24,965 nt of DNA from CAZOWL01 sp964583605 (GTDB lineage Bacteria > Pseudomonadota > Gammaproteobacteria > Chromatiales > Chromatiaceae): the NCBI GenBank assembly GCA_964583605.1, contig CAZOWL010000066.1:1-24965 (forward strand). The letters run 5' to 3'. Position numbers and translations under genes: made by a program. Under the pieces are notes generated by a model. That model was not told the origin of the DNA. It saw only the letters and a program-made list of their open reading frames with translations, and did not search any database. Each line of letters begins with the position of its first letter. Position 1 is the first letter of the stretch. This document shows positions 16,452 to 23,905 of this stretch, in pieces.

Positions 16452-16474
16452 TGTAGTGCGGGCGTGCGCCGGCA

Positions 16475-17752
16475 TCAGGCCGCCATCGGGGTGCCGTGCA
16501 CGATGAGATGCTCGAACTCGTGCCGGTAGTGTTTCAGGAAGCTCTGCACCGGCATGGCCGCCGCGTCGCCGAGGGCGCAGATGGTGCGCCCACCGATGCG
16601 CCCGGCCACGCTGTCGAGCAGCGTGAGATCCTCGGGGCGGCCCTGGCCAGCGAGGATGCGGTGCAGCACCCGCGCGAGCCAGCCGGTGCCCTCGCGGCAG
16701 GGTGTACACTGACCGCAGGACTCATGCGCATAGAAGTCGGCCAGGTTGCTCAGCGCAGTGACCATGCAGGTCCCCTCGGCCATGACGATCACCGCGCCGG
16801 AGCCGAGCATCGAGCCGGCCTTGGCGAGGGAGTCGTAGTCCATGTCCGTCTCGAGCATCACGTCGCCCGGGACGACCGGGACCGAGGAACCGCCTGGGAT
16901 CACGGCCTTGAGACGCTTGCCGTCCTTGACCCCACCGGCCAGCTCGAGGAGAGCCTTGAACGGCGTCCCGAGTGGTACCTCGAAGTTGCCGGGCCGATTG
17001 ACGTGGCCGGTGACGGAGAAGAGCTTGGGGCCGCCGTTGTTCGGCCGCCCCTGCTCCAGGAACCATTGTCCGCCCTTCTCCAGGATCACGGGCACTGAGG
17101 CCAGGGATTCGGTGTTGTTGATCGTTGTCGGTCGGCCGAAGAGTCCGGCCTGCGCCGGGAACGGGGGTTTGAAGCGCGGCTGGCCCTTCTTGCCCTCGAT
17201 CGATTCGAGCAAGGCCATTTCCTCGCCGCAGATGTAGGCGCCAGCGCCGAGATGGATATAGAGGTCGAAATCGAAGCCCGAGCCAAGGACGTTCTTGCCG
17301 AGCAGCCCGGCCGCATAGGCCTCCTTGAGGGCGGCGGCGAAGCGCTCGGTCGGTTCGTAGAACTCGCCGCGGATGTAGTTATAGCCGACGGTGGCGCCGA
17401 TGCAGTAGCCGGCGATGGCCATCCCCTCGATCAGCTGGTGGGGGTTGTAGCGCAGGACATCGCGGTCCTTGCAGGTGCCCGGCTCGCCCTCGTCGGAATT
17501 GCAGACGATGTACTTCTGCCCGGGGGCCTGGCGCGGCATGAAGCTCCATTTGAGCCCCGTCGGGAAGCCGGCCCCGCCGCGTCCGCGCAGCGCCGAGAGC
17601 TTGATCTCCTCGATCAAAGCGCCCGGATCGGCCTTATCCTTGAGGATCCGCTCCCACTGGGCATAGCCGCCGATCTGGCGGTAGGTGTCCAAGGACCACG
17701 GGCGGTCGAGGTGTAGGGTGCGGAAGCAGACGCTGTTCTGGTTCTCGACCAT
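16475..17752 (-). CDS. nuoF: NADH-quinone oxidoreductase subunit F (NADH-binding, FMN)
   Basis: This subunit oxidises NADH through FMN and hands electrons to cluster N3. It has 425 residues. The NADH/FMN site is GRGGAGFPTGLKW (57-69), with the FMN-contacting block CNSDEGEPGTCKDRDVL (84-100) and the GAYICGEE segment (171-178). The N3 [4Fe-4S] ligands are Cys346, 349 and 352 (ESCGQCTPCREG) plus Cys392. GGAG lies 8 nt before the ATG, overlapping the end of nuoE; the gap to nuoE is 3 nt. The subunit forms the catalytic tip of the peripheral arm with NuoE and NuoG. Confidence 0.97.
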   Translation of the reverse strand: MVENQNSVCFRTLHLDRPWSLDTYRQIGGYAQWERILKDKADPGALIEEIKLSALRGRGGAGFPTGLKWSFMPRQAPGQKYIVCNSDEGEPGTCKDRDVLRYNPHQLIEGMAIAGYCIGATVGYNYIRGEFYEPTERFAAALKEAYAAGLLGKNVLGSGFDFDLYIHLGAGAYICGEEMALLESIEGKKGQPRFKPPFPAQAGLFGRPTTINNTESLASVPVILEKGGQWFLEQGRPNNGGPKLFSVTGHVNRPGNFEVPLGTPFKALLELAGGVKDGKRLKAVIPGGSSVPVVPGDVMLETDMDYDSLAKAGSMLGSGAVIVMAEGTCMVTALSNLADFYAHESCGQCTPCREGTGWLARVLHRILAGQGRPEDLTLLDSVAGRIGGRTICALGDAAAMPVQSFLKHYRHEFEHLIVHGTPMAA

Positions 17753-17755
17753 GGC

Positions 17756-18301
17756 CTACTCCAGGTCGTCGATCAGCTTGTCCAGCGCCGCTGGGGTCAA
17801 GCATTCGTGGTAGGTCTTGTCGATCATCACCGCCGGGGCATGTCGACAGGCGCCAAGGCACTCGACCTCCTTAAAGGTGATGCGGCCGTCGGCGCTCGTC
17901 TCGCCCGGGCGCAGGCCGTACTTCTCACCGACGTGCTCGATGAGCTCCTCGGAGCCGCCGAGTAGGCAGGAGATGCTGTTGCAGACACAAACCTTGTGCC
18001 GCCCGACCGGCTCGAGATCGTACATGGCGTAGAAGGTCGCGACCTCGTAGACGGCGATCGGCGGCATGTCGAGGTAGGCGGCGACGTCGTCCATCAGCTC
18101 GCGTGAGAGCCAACCACCGTTGTGCTCTTGCACGAGCGTCAAGGCAGGCATCACGGCGGATTGCTTCCACTCTGGGGGGTATTGCGCGACCCAGCGGTCG
18201 ATCTCGGCGCGGATCTTCGCCGTGAATAGCTGATCCTTACCGACGCCCCGGGGCCCCTCTGGGCGCGGCGTCGTGGCGACAGGTGTGTCTCTAGAGCCCA
18301 T
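17756..18301 (-). CDS. nuoE: NADH-quinone oxidoreductase subunit E
   Basis: This is a thioredoxin-fold [2Fe-2S] protein carrying cluster N1a of the NADH module, 181 residues. Cluster ligands are Cys107 and Cys112 (CNSISC) and Cys148 and Cys152 (CLGAC). The first 22 or so residues are a poorly conserved, proline-rich extension before the helical domain, which makes it slightly longer than the E. coli protein. The start codon overlaps the nuoD stop by one base (TAATG), so the two are coupled. Confidence 0.97.
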   Translation of the reverse strand: MGSRDTPVATTPRPEGPRGVGKDQLFTAKIRAEIDRWVAQYPPEWKQSAVMPALTLVQEHNGGWLSRELMDDVAAYLDMPPIAVYEVATFYAMYDLEPVGRHKVCVCNSISCLLGGSEELIEHVGEKYGLRPGETSADGRITFKEVECLGACRHAPAVMIDKTYHECLTPAALDKLIDDLE

Positions 18302-19557
18302 TAGCGGTCGATCTCCCCAAAGACGACATCCAAGGTGCCCACCAGCGCGACGACGTCGGCCAGCATGTGGCCGCGGGCCATCTCGTCCATGGCCGCGAGA
18401 TGGGGGAAGCCGGGTGCCCGGACCTTGAGCCGATAGGGCTTATTGGCGCCGTCGCTGATGATGTAGCAACCGAGCTCGCCCTTGGGCGCCTCCACAGCCG
18501 CATAGACTTCGCCGGGCGGCGGGCAGTAGCCCTCTGTGAACAGCTTAAAGTGGTGGATCAAGGCCTCCATGTCGTCCTTCATGGCCTCCCGGTTGGGCGG
18601 CACGATCTTGTGATCGTCGATGGCTACGGGGCCGGGATTGGCCCGCAGCCAATCCACGCACTGCTTGATGATGCGATTGGATTGGCGCATCTCCTCGATG
18701 CGCACGAGATAGCGATCGTAGGAGTCGCCGTTGACGCCGACGGGGATGTCGAAATCGACTTGATCGTAGGCGGCGTACGGCTGCTTCTTGCGCAGATCCC
18801 ACTCGATGCCGGAGCCGCGCAGCATAGGCCCGGTGAAGCCGAGCTGCAGCGCGCGCTCGGGGGAGACGACGCCGATCCCGACGGTGCGCTGCTTCCAGAT
18901 TCGGTTGTCGGTCAGCAAGGTTTCGTATTCGTCAACGCAGCCTGGAAATCGCTCCGTGAAATGCTCGATGAAATCGAGCAGCGATCCCTCACGGACGGCA
19001 TTGCGCTCGGCGATCTCCTTGTCGGAATGCCATTTCGAGCCGCCGGCGTATCTCGGCATGGTCTCGGGCAGGTCCCGGTAGACGCCGCCCGGCCGATAGT
19101 AGGTGGCGTGCAGGCGGGCGCCCGAGACGGCCTCGTAGCAGTCCAGCAGGTCCTCGCGCTCGCGGAAGCAGTAGATAAAGATGGACATCGCGCCGATGTC
19201 GAGGCCGTGAGCGCCGAGCCACATCAGATGGTTCAGGATGCGCGTGATCTCATCGAACATGGTGCGGATGTATTGCGCGCGGATTGGCGGCTCGACGCCC
19301 AAGAGCTTTTCGATGGCGCGGACATAGCCATGCTCGTTGCACATCATGGACACATAGTCCAGGCGGTCCATGTAGCCGATCGTCTGATTGAACGGCTTGG
19401 ACTCGGCCAGCTTCTCGGTGCCGCGGTGCAGCAGGCCGATGTGCGGATCGGCCCGCACGACGACTTCGCCGTCCATCTCCAGCACTAGGCGTAGGACCCC
19501 ATGTGCTGATGGGTGTTGCGGCCCGAAGTTGAGCGTGTAGTTGCGGATCTCAGGCAT
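18301..19557 (-). CDS. nuoD: NADH-quinone oxidoreductase subunit D
   Basis: This is the 49-kDa-type subunit, related to NiFe-hydrogenase large subunits, which forms the quinone-binding pocket with NuoB. It has 418 residues from the ATG at 19557, the usual N-terminus (MPEIRNYTLNFGPQHPSAHG). The quinone-contacting pair is conserved: His19 in HPSAHG and Tyr68 in RLDYVSMMCNEHGY, with the same spacing as His38 and Tyr87 of Thermus Nqo4. A start 11 codons earlier is in frame but lies deeper inside nuoC. The gene overlaps the nuoC stop by 8 nt. nuoC and nuoD are separate, unlike the fused nuoCD of E. coli. Confidence 0.97.
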   Translation of the reverse strand: MPEIRNYTLNFGPQHPSAHGVLRLVLEMDGEVVVRADPHIGLLHRGTEKLAESKPFNQTIGYMDRLDYVSMMCNEHGYVRAIEKLLGVEPPIRAQYIRTMFDEITRILNHLMWLGAHGLDIGAMSIFIYCFREREDLLDCYEAVSGARLHATYYRPGGVYRDLPETMPRYAGGSKWHSDKEIAERNAVREGSLLDFIEHFTERFPGCVDEYETLLTDNRIWKQRTVGIGVVSPERALQLGFTGPMLRGSGIEWDLRKKQPYAAYDQVDFDIPVGVNGDSYDRYLVRIEEMRQSNRIIKQCVDWLRANPGPVAIDDHKIVPPNREAMKDDMEALIHHFKLFTEGYCPPPGEVYAAVEAPKGELGCYIISDGANKPYRLKVRAPGFPHLAAMDEMARGHMLADVVALVGTLDVVFGEIDR

Positions 19558-20278
19558 CGGCGGCGCCCTGCGCAGGTGCTGCTGGCGCATCCCCTTTGAG
19601 ATAACGGCTATCGGCGCGGATCACCTTCGGCACCAAGACGCGCGGCTCGATCGTGACGGGCTGATAGACGACGCGTTGTTGCTCGGGGTCGTAGCGCATC
19701 TCGACATGGCCGCTCAACGGGAAGTCTTTGCGGAACGGGTGACCGACGAAGCCGTAGTCAGTCAAGATACGGCGCAGATCGGGATGACCGCGGAACAGGA
19801 TGCCGAATAGGTCGAAGGCCTCGCGCTCGAACCAATCGGCGGAGCTCCATATGCTGCGCACGGAGTCGACTATCGGTGGGTCGCCGCCGGCATAGACCCT
19901 CAAGCGGAGTCGCCAGTTGTGGCGGAGCGAGAGGAGGTGAAAGACGGCGGCGAAGCGCTTGGGGTCGTTGAGGGCCAGATCGTCCATCGCATCGACGCCG
20001 CGCCCGAAGCCAGTCGTCGAGGCATCGGTGGTCTCCCATTCCGCCCGACCATAGGCCGAATAATCGACGCCGCAGAGGTCGATCAACTGCTCGAATCGCA
20101 GCTCCGGCTGGTCGCGCAGCATCTGCGCAACCTTCAGAAGCGAGTCGGACGGCACGACGACGGTTGCCTCGCCGAGCTCGGTTAGGATCTCGCATCCCGA
20201 GCCGTCAAGCCTGGACTGCAGCGCCGGCAGAAGGACCTCGAGCCAAGGCGCGCCGGTGTTCAAGACCTCATTTGCCAT
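19550..20278 (-). CDS. nuoC: NADH-quinone oxidoreductase subunit C
   Basis: This is the 30-kDa-type subunit of the peripheral arm, 242 residues from the ATG at 20278. The family signature is the block WFEREAFDLFGILFRGHPDL (149-168) followed by RRILTDYGFVGHPFRKDFPL (169-188). A poorly conserved insertion of about 25 residues, rich in Asp, Gly and Thr, lies at about 78-105, and the C-terminal 15 residues are an Ala/Pro tail. The open frame extends far upstream through nuoB in another frame, which is not coding; the ATG 11 nt after the nuoB stop is the sensible start, although its ribosome binding site is poor. Confidence 0.96.
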   Translation of the reverse strand: MANEVLNTGAPWLEVLLPALQSRLDGSGCEILTELGEATVVVPSDSLLKVAQMLRDQPELRFEQLIDLCGVDYSAYGRAEWETTDASTTGFGRGVDAMDDLALNDPKRFAAVFHLLSLRHNWRLRLRVYAGGDPPIVDSVRSIWSSADWFEREAFDLFGILFRGHPDLRRILTDYGFVGHPFRKDFPLSGHVEMRYDPEQQRVVYQPVTIEPRVLVPKVIRADSRYLKGDAPAAPAQGAADA

Positions 20279-20289
20279 GGATATACTGC

Positions 20290-20766
20290 TCAGCGGGCGA
20301 TGGTATTCGTGCGGCGGATCTTGTTGTGGAGCTGCAGGATCCCGTACAGCAAGGCCTCCGCGGTCGGCGGACAGCCGGGGACGTAAACATCGACGGGGAC
20401 GATCCGATCGCAGCCGCGGACGACCGAATACGAATAGTGATAATAACCGCCGCCGTTGGCGCACGAGCCCATGGATATGACCCAGCGCGGCTCGGCCATC
20501 TGGTCGTAGACCTTGCGCAGCGCCGGGGCCATCTTGTTCACCAGGGTCCCGGCGACGATCATCACGTCGGATTGTCGCGGGCTCGGGCGAAAGATCATAC
20601 CGAAGCGATCGAGATCGTAGCGCGCGGCACCGGCATGCATCATCTCGACCGCGCAGCAGGCCAGGCCAAAAGTCATCGGCCACATGGAGCCGGTGCGGGC
20701 CCAATTAATTAGCTTATCGGCCGTAGTGGTGACAAAGCCTTCTTCAAGCAGCCCTTCTATTCCCAT
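20290..20766 (-). CDS. nuoB: NADH-quinone oxidoreductase subunit B
   Basis: This subunit carries cluster N2, the electron donor to quinone. It has 158 residues from the ATG at 20766. The N2 ligands are the tandem Cys37-Cys38 (GLACCAVEMM), Cys102 (SMGSCANGGG) and Cys132 (VYVPGCPPTAEALL). The start MGIEGLLEEGF is supported by a GGGGG-type ribosome binding site about 7 nt upstream; a start seven codons earlier would lie inside nuoA. It overlaps the nuoA stop by 10 nt. Confidence 0.97.
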   Translation of the reverse strand: MGIEGLLEEGFVTTTADKLINWARTGSMWPMTFGLACCAVEMMHAGAARYDLDRFGMIFRPSPRQSDVMIVAGTLVNKMAPALRKVYDQMAEPRWVISMGSCANGGGYYHYSYSVVRGCDRIVPVDVYVPGCPPTAEALLYGILQLHNKIRRTNTIAR

Positions 20767-21113
20767 TCCAAGGCCCCCTTGCGCCATTCGTAGATGAACC
20801 CGACGACGAGGATACCGAGGAAAACAGACATGGCGACGAGGGCGACCATTCCCAACTGATCCAGGGCGACCGCCCAGGGAAACAGAAAGGCGATTTCCAG
20901 ATCGAAGATGATGAAAAGGATGGCGACCAGATAATAGCGGACGTCAAATTTCATACGCGCGTTCTCGAAGGCGTCGAAACCGCATTCGTATGGTGAGTCC
21001 TTCTCCTGATCGGGGCGGCGCGGGCCGAGAAGATATCCCAGCGCCAATGGCCCGACACCGACCAAGATCCCGATGAGGATGAAGATCAGGATCGGCAGAT
21101 AGTTCTCTAGCAC
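20757..21113 (-). CDS. nuoA: NADH-quinone oxidoreductase subunit A
   Basis: This is a small three-helix membrane subunit of complex I, 118 residues. Membrane segments are at about 5-27, 61-81 and 86-108, and the loop DSPYECGFDAFENARMKFDV holds the conserved Cys and acidic residues near the quinone cavity. The start is GTG, with GGGGAGG only about 4 nt upstream. It is the first gene of the nuo operon, behind a good candidate promoter and isolated from tRNA-Leu by a terminator. Confidence 0.96.
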   Translation of the reverse strand: MLENYLPILIFILIGILVGVGPLALGYLLGPRRPDQEKDSPYECGFDAFENARMKFDVRYYLVAILFIIFDLEIAFLFPWAVALDQLGMVALVAMSVFLGILVVGFIYEWRKGALEWE

Positions 21114-21162
21114 GCGTCCTCCCCAAATAATAGATTGTATCGATGTGGGGTATAGTCGATCG

Positions 21163-21192
21163 AGTCTAGTGCAGCGAGCAGGCGAGTGTCAA
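21163..21192 (-). promoter_or_regulatory. nuoAp: candidate sigma70 promoter of the nuo operon
   Basis: On the minus strand a perfect TTGACA (21187-21192) is followed, after an 18-nt spacer, by TAGACT (21163-21168), four of six matches to TATAAT. Transcription would begin near 21155, giving a leader of about 40 nt before the nuoA GTG. It lies between the tRNA terminator and nuoA, where an operon promoter is expected. Confidence 0.6.
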
Positions 21193-21250
21193 CCCAATAA
21201 ACCACCCTGTTTGTTTTCTGATTCAGACAGTTAGTTCGTATCGTGTGGAC

Positions 21251-21287
21251 AAAAAAAACGGCACGTCGGTTCACCCGAAGTGCCGTT
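21251..21287 (-). terminator. intrinsic terminator after tRNA-Leu
   Basis: On the minus strand the stem AACGGCAC / GTGCCGTT (21280-21287 and 21257-21264) encloses a smaller TCGG/CCGA inner stem and is followed directly by a run of eight T (21258-21251). It lies 7 nt after the encoded CCA of tRNA-Leu, so it ends the tpiA-secG-tRNA transcript before nuo. Confidence 0.9.
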
Positions 21288-21293
21288 GCAAAA

Positions 21294-21378
21294 TGGTGCC
21301 GACGGACGGACTCGAACCGTCACGGCTTGCGCCACTACCCCCTCAAGATAGCGTGTCTACCAATTCCACCACGTCGGC
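21294..21378 (-). tRNA. tRNA-Leu (anticodon GAG)
   Basis: This is an 85-nt class II tRNA. The acceptor stem GCCGACG pairs with CGTCGGC, followed by the discriminator A and an encoded CCA. The anticodon stem CTATC/GGTAG encloses the loop TTGAGGG, giving anticodon GAG (reads CUC and CUU). A long variable arm (TGGCGCAAGCCG) and the T arm GACGG-TTCGAGT-CCGTC are as expected for leucine. It begins 13 nt after the secG stop, the same neighbour relationship as secG and the GAG leucine tRNA in E. coli, and is followed by a terminator. Confidence 0.97.
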
Positions 21379-21391
21379 GGCTGAAAAACCG

Positions 21392-21862
21392 TCAATTGCC
21401 GCTGGGCACCGGCACGTCGTTCACATTCGGCGAGAATACATCATTCAATGCGGGCACATCATTCGTTGAGTCTTCGATACCCATCGGGGTCGGCACCTCG
21501 GGAGGTCTCGGCAGATCACCAGGTGTTGGCACATCCGGCTCGGCTTCCGTAGGTGGCTCCTCCTCGTCCATGCGCGTCTCGGGGCGCGCCTCGTCAACCC
21601 GTGTGCGGTCCATAAGGCTCTCTGGCTTCCCGGCCTGTGTCGCGTAATAAGCCAACGCGATACTGGTCAGGAAAAACAGCGTTGCCAAGATGGCTGTCGT
21701 GCGGGAGAGGAAATTGCCGGCGCCCCGCGATCCGAACACCGTGGCCGAGGCGCCGCCGCCGAATGCCGCGCCGGCATCGGCGCCCTTCCCATGCTGGAGG
21801 AGGACCAGGGCGATGACGCCGATGGACAAGAGGACGTGAAGAACCGTCAAAATGGTCTGCAT
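21392..21862 (-). CDS. secG: preprotein translocase subunit SecG with long C-terminal tail
   Basis: This inner-membrane partner of SecY and SecE promotes SecA-driven protein export. It has 156 residues. Two membrane helices (about 3-22 and 55-74) flank the conserved cytoplasmic segment LLQHGKGADAGAAFGGGAS (21-39) and the VFGSRGAGNFLSR block (42-54). The tail from about 78 is unusual: it is about 79 residues long, rich in Pro, Glu and Asp, with three NDV repeats near the end, while the E. coli protein totals about 110 residues. The gene starts 4 nt after the tpiA stop, so it is in the same transcript, and tRNA-Leu follows after 13 nt. Confidence 0.95.
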   Translation of the reverse strand: MQTILTVLHVLLSIGVIALVLLQHGKGADAGAAFGGGASATVFGSRGAGNFLSRTTAILATLFFLTSIALAYYATQAGKPESLMDRTRVDEARPETRMDEEEPPTEAEPDVPTPGDLPRPPEVPTPMGIEDSTNDVPALNDVFSPNVNDVPVPSGN

Positions 21863-21866
21863 GATG

Positions 21867-22628
21867 TTAGCGGCGGGTATCCGCAGCGGCGCAAATAGCG
21901 AGGAAATCGGTGGCCTTTAGTGAGGCGCCGCCAATCAGTCCGCCGTCGATATCTGGCTGGGCAACGAGCTCCGCTGCATTCTCCGGCTTCATGCTGCCCC
22001 CGTAGAGGATCCTTACTCCTGCCGCGATCGCGGGGTCCTTAGCGGCAATCCGTCCGCGGATGAAGGCGTGGACCTCTTGGGCCTGCTCGGGGGTGGCCGT
22101 CAGGCCTGTGCCGATGGCCCAGACAGGCTCGTAGGCGATGACCGTCGAGGCAAAGGCCTCGACGCCGCTCAGCTCGAGGACGGCGTCGAGCTGGTCGGCA
22201 ACGACCTCTTCGGTGATCCCTGCCTCCCGTTGCGCGAGCGTCTCGCCGACGCACAAGATCGGGATCAAACCGTGCTCGCGGGCGATGGCCTCTTTGCGTG
22301 CAACCAATCGGTTGTCCTCACCGTAATATTGCCGCCGTTCCGAGTGTCCGACGATGACGTACCGGCAGCCGAAATCCCGGATCATTGCTGCGGCGACCTC
22401 GCCGGTGAAGGCGCCCGAGGCCTCGGTGGAGACATTCTGCGCTCCCCAGGCGATCGAGGTCCCGCTCAGCGCCTCCTCGGCGATCGGCAGAAACGGGAAG
22501 GGAGGGCAGACGGCCACCTCCACCCGGGTGATGCCACCGATCCCCGCCTTGATGCCATCCAGCAGCGCAGGGACGCTGGCGCGAGTCCCGTTCATCTTCC
22601 AGTTGCCGGCGACCAATGGTTGACGCAT
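21867..22628 (-). CDS. tpiA: triosephosphate isomerase
   Basis: This enzyme interconverts dihydroxyacetone phosphate and glyceraldehyde 3-phosphate in glycolysis, gluconeogenesis and the Calvin cycle. It is a 253-residue TIM barrel. Catalytic residues are Lys11 (AGNWKMNG), His95 (IVGHSERR) and Glu167 (AYEPVWAIGTG, including the flexible loop 6). The phosphate-binding LYGGS is at 208-212 and LIGGASL at 231-237. GAGGAG lies about 6 nt before the ATG. A candidate promoter is just upstream. It is the first gene of tpiA-secG-tRNA-Leu. Confidence 0.97.
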   Translation of the reverse strand: MRQPLVAGNWKMNGTRASVPALLDGIKAGIGGITRVEVAVCPPFPFLPIAEEALSGTSIAWGAQNVSTEASGAFTGEVAAAMIRDFGCRYVIVGHSERRQYYGEDNRLVARKEAIAREHGLIPILCVGETLAQREAGITEEVVADQLDAVLELSGVEAFASTVIAYEPVWAIGTGLTATPEQAQEVHAFIRGRIAAKDPAIAAGVRILYGGSMKPENAAELVAQPDIDGGLIGGASLKATDFLAICAAADTRR

Positions 22629-22655
22629 CGCTTACTCCTCAAAAACGAGCGCAGC

Positions 22656-22684
22656 AATCTAGCCGTTCCCCGCAGTGAAATCAA
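22656..22684 (-). promoter_or_regulatory. tpiAp: candidate promoter of tpiA-secG-tRNA-Leu
   Basis: On the minus strand TTGATT (22679-22684) and TAGATT (22656-22661) are separated by exactly 17 nt; each matches its consensus at four of six positions. Transcription would start about 20 nt before the tpiA ATG. It lies in the 294-bp divergent region 22629-22922, in which no other gene or structured element is clear. Confidence 0.45.
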
Positions 22685-22922
22685 GTCTGTTGTCGCTCCG
22701 CGACAGGATTCGATTGCGGCTCTCGGTTTGGCCGTGCTGCGGGGAGGCCGCGGGTTGGACGAGAAGGAGGCCGGGATGTGCGCCAGATGGCCGTCGGCTT
22801 CGGACTGTGTCGGGACGGCACTTGATTGTCTGCCGGTGTACTATAGGTAGGAGCCAAATGACGGAGGTCGGCGCTGGCCAGCGTCGGTAACTCACAATCG
22901 CAACCATTTGTGGCCCTTGCCT

Positions 22923-23252
22923 ATGAAGAAGCTGCTCAATTTTGTGGCCGCCATTGGTCTCGTCGGCGGTGCTCATGCAGATCCTCTGCTCGAGGAGTAC
23001 CTGTCCGCGCCGACTCTTCCGCCGGCGACCGTTGCTGGTGAGGCGGTCGAGCCCGAAGTCACGATCATCGAGACGGGGCAGGAAGTGATTTACGAATATC
23101 GCGTCCGCGGACGACTTTATATGGTGCGGATCGAGCCCTTGGCGGGTCCAGCGTATTTCCTGCTCGATACGAACGGTGACGGGATCATGGATGTGCAGGA
23201 CAACCGCCCGTGGAACATGGCGGTGCCTCAGTGGACCTTGTTCAGCTGGTGA
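22923..23252 (+). CDS. small exported DUF2782-like protein
   Basis: This is a 109-residue protein with a typical signal peptide (MKKLLNFVAAIGLVGGAHA, probable cleavage after residue 19). The mature part has an acidic segment, then a compact domain with YEYRVRGRLYMVRIEP and a C-terminal DTNGDGIMD stretch that resembles a calcium-loop sequence. This layout matches the DUF2782 family of proteobacterial periplasmic proteins, whose function is unknown; the assignment is from memory. The ATG at 22923 starts the signal peptide, while an in-frame TTG at 22908 would add five residues; neither has a clear ribosome binding site. It is divergent from tpiA and convergent with the PilZ gene. Confidence 0.75.
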   Translation: MKKLLNFVAAIGLVGGAHADPLLEEYLSAPTLPPATVAGEAVEPEVTIIETGQEVIYEYRVRGRLYMVRIEPLAGPAYFLLDTNGDGIMDVQDNRPWNMAVPQWTLFSW

Positions 23253-23353
23253 GTCAGCGAGCAGTGCTCGGTGGGCGAGCGATCCCCGGCGTGCGACGTG
23301 ATGCCTGCCGTCTTCTCGGGGCCATGCCAGAACTTGGCTGCTCTGCGGCCTTG

Positions 23354-23707
23354 TCAGAAGAGCGACGATTGCCCTTGGGCTGTCAAGTCGCGGTAGGGTG
23401 GCCTCTGCCGATTCACGGTCTCGCGCAACGCCTGGTCGAGCTCCGGCTGCGGATCGCGGAACATCACGCGAACCTCGCTCGCGTCATGGTGAACGACTAC
23501 GGCCGGAATTAGCCACTCCTTGCCCAAGTACTCGAATTCGAGCTCAATGAGCGTGCCGGCGGGGATAGTCACCGCCCGGACGTCGAGACACATGCCGTAT
23601 AGAGATAGGTTGCGCGCCTGGGCGTGAGAAAATCGACGACGGCGATACCTTATATAGACTTGAAGATCGATCGGATGACGCGTGCTGTAGCGATGCTCGG
23701 CGGACAC
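23354..23707 (-). CDS. PilZ-domain protein (probable c-di-GMP receptor)
   Basis: This is a 117-residue single-domain protein from the GTG at 23707. The two c-di-GMP-binding motifs of PilZ domains are present: RYSTR at 6-10 (RxxxR) and NLSLYG at 33-38 ([D/N]xSxxG). A beta-rich core follows (LIELEFEY, WLIPAVVVHHD, VRVMF). The GTG has GGGAG about 8 nt upstream; the open frame extends further upstream but that part has no similarity to the domain. It is likely a cytoplasmic adaptor controlling motility, surface polymer or pilus function in response to c-di-GMP (family knowledge); the partner is not indicated by its neighbours. It is convergent with the DUF2782 gene and divergent from the SIR2-like gene. 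Confidence 0.85.
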   Translation of the reverse strand: MSAEHRYSTRHPIDLQVYIRYRRRRFSHAQARNLSLYGMCLDVRAVTIPAGTLIELEFEYLGKEWLIPAVVVHHDASEVRVMFRDPQPELDQALRETVNRQRPPYRDLTAQGQSSLF

Positions 23708-23905
23708 GATGAGATCTCCCGGGTTCTTTCTCCTTGAAGCCCACCATGTTAGACACAAACTTTGACAAACTGATGACCCTTGTGCCGACGGTGCGCGATA
23801 AGTGGTACCGACGCACAAGTCCGTCCGTCGTCCGCGAGCGTGGTCTATCTGAGGCGCGGGCGCCCCACCCAATCTCCGCTATGGGCGGCTCCAGGAGTAA
23901 GCGGC

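Noticed and set aside
18367..19488. A 373-codon open frame on the plus strand opposite nuoD
   Set aside because: This is a shadow of the well-conserved nuoD, rich in Asp/Val/Ala because of codon bias, and has no ribosome binding site.
20279..20704. Upstream extension of nuoC through nuoB
   Set aside because: The extension lies in a different frame over the conserved nuoB gene. The family start MANEVLNTG at 20278 fits NuoC length.
22822..22847. TTGATT...TATAGG as promoter of the DUF2782-like gene
   Set aside because: The spacer is only 14 nt, too short for a standard sigma70 promoter.
23258..23280. CGAGC-agt-GCTCG hairpin between the convergent DUF2782 and PilZ genes as a terminator
   Set aside because: The stem is only 5 bp and there is no T-run on either strand.
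23762..23790. Perfect TTGACA upstream of the SIR2-like gene as a -35
   Set aside because: No -10-like hexamer lies 16-18 nt downstream. A nearby 7-bp inverted repeat (23779-23785 and 23813-23819) is too weak to call an operator.
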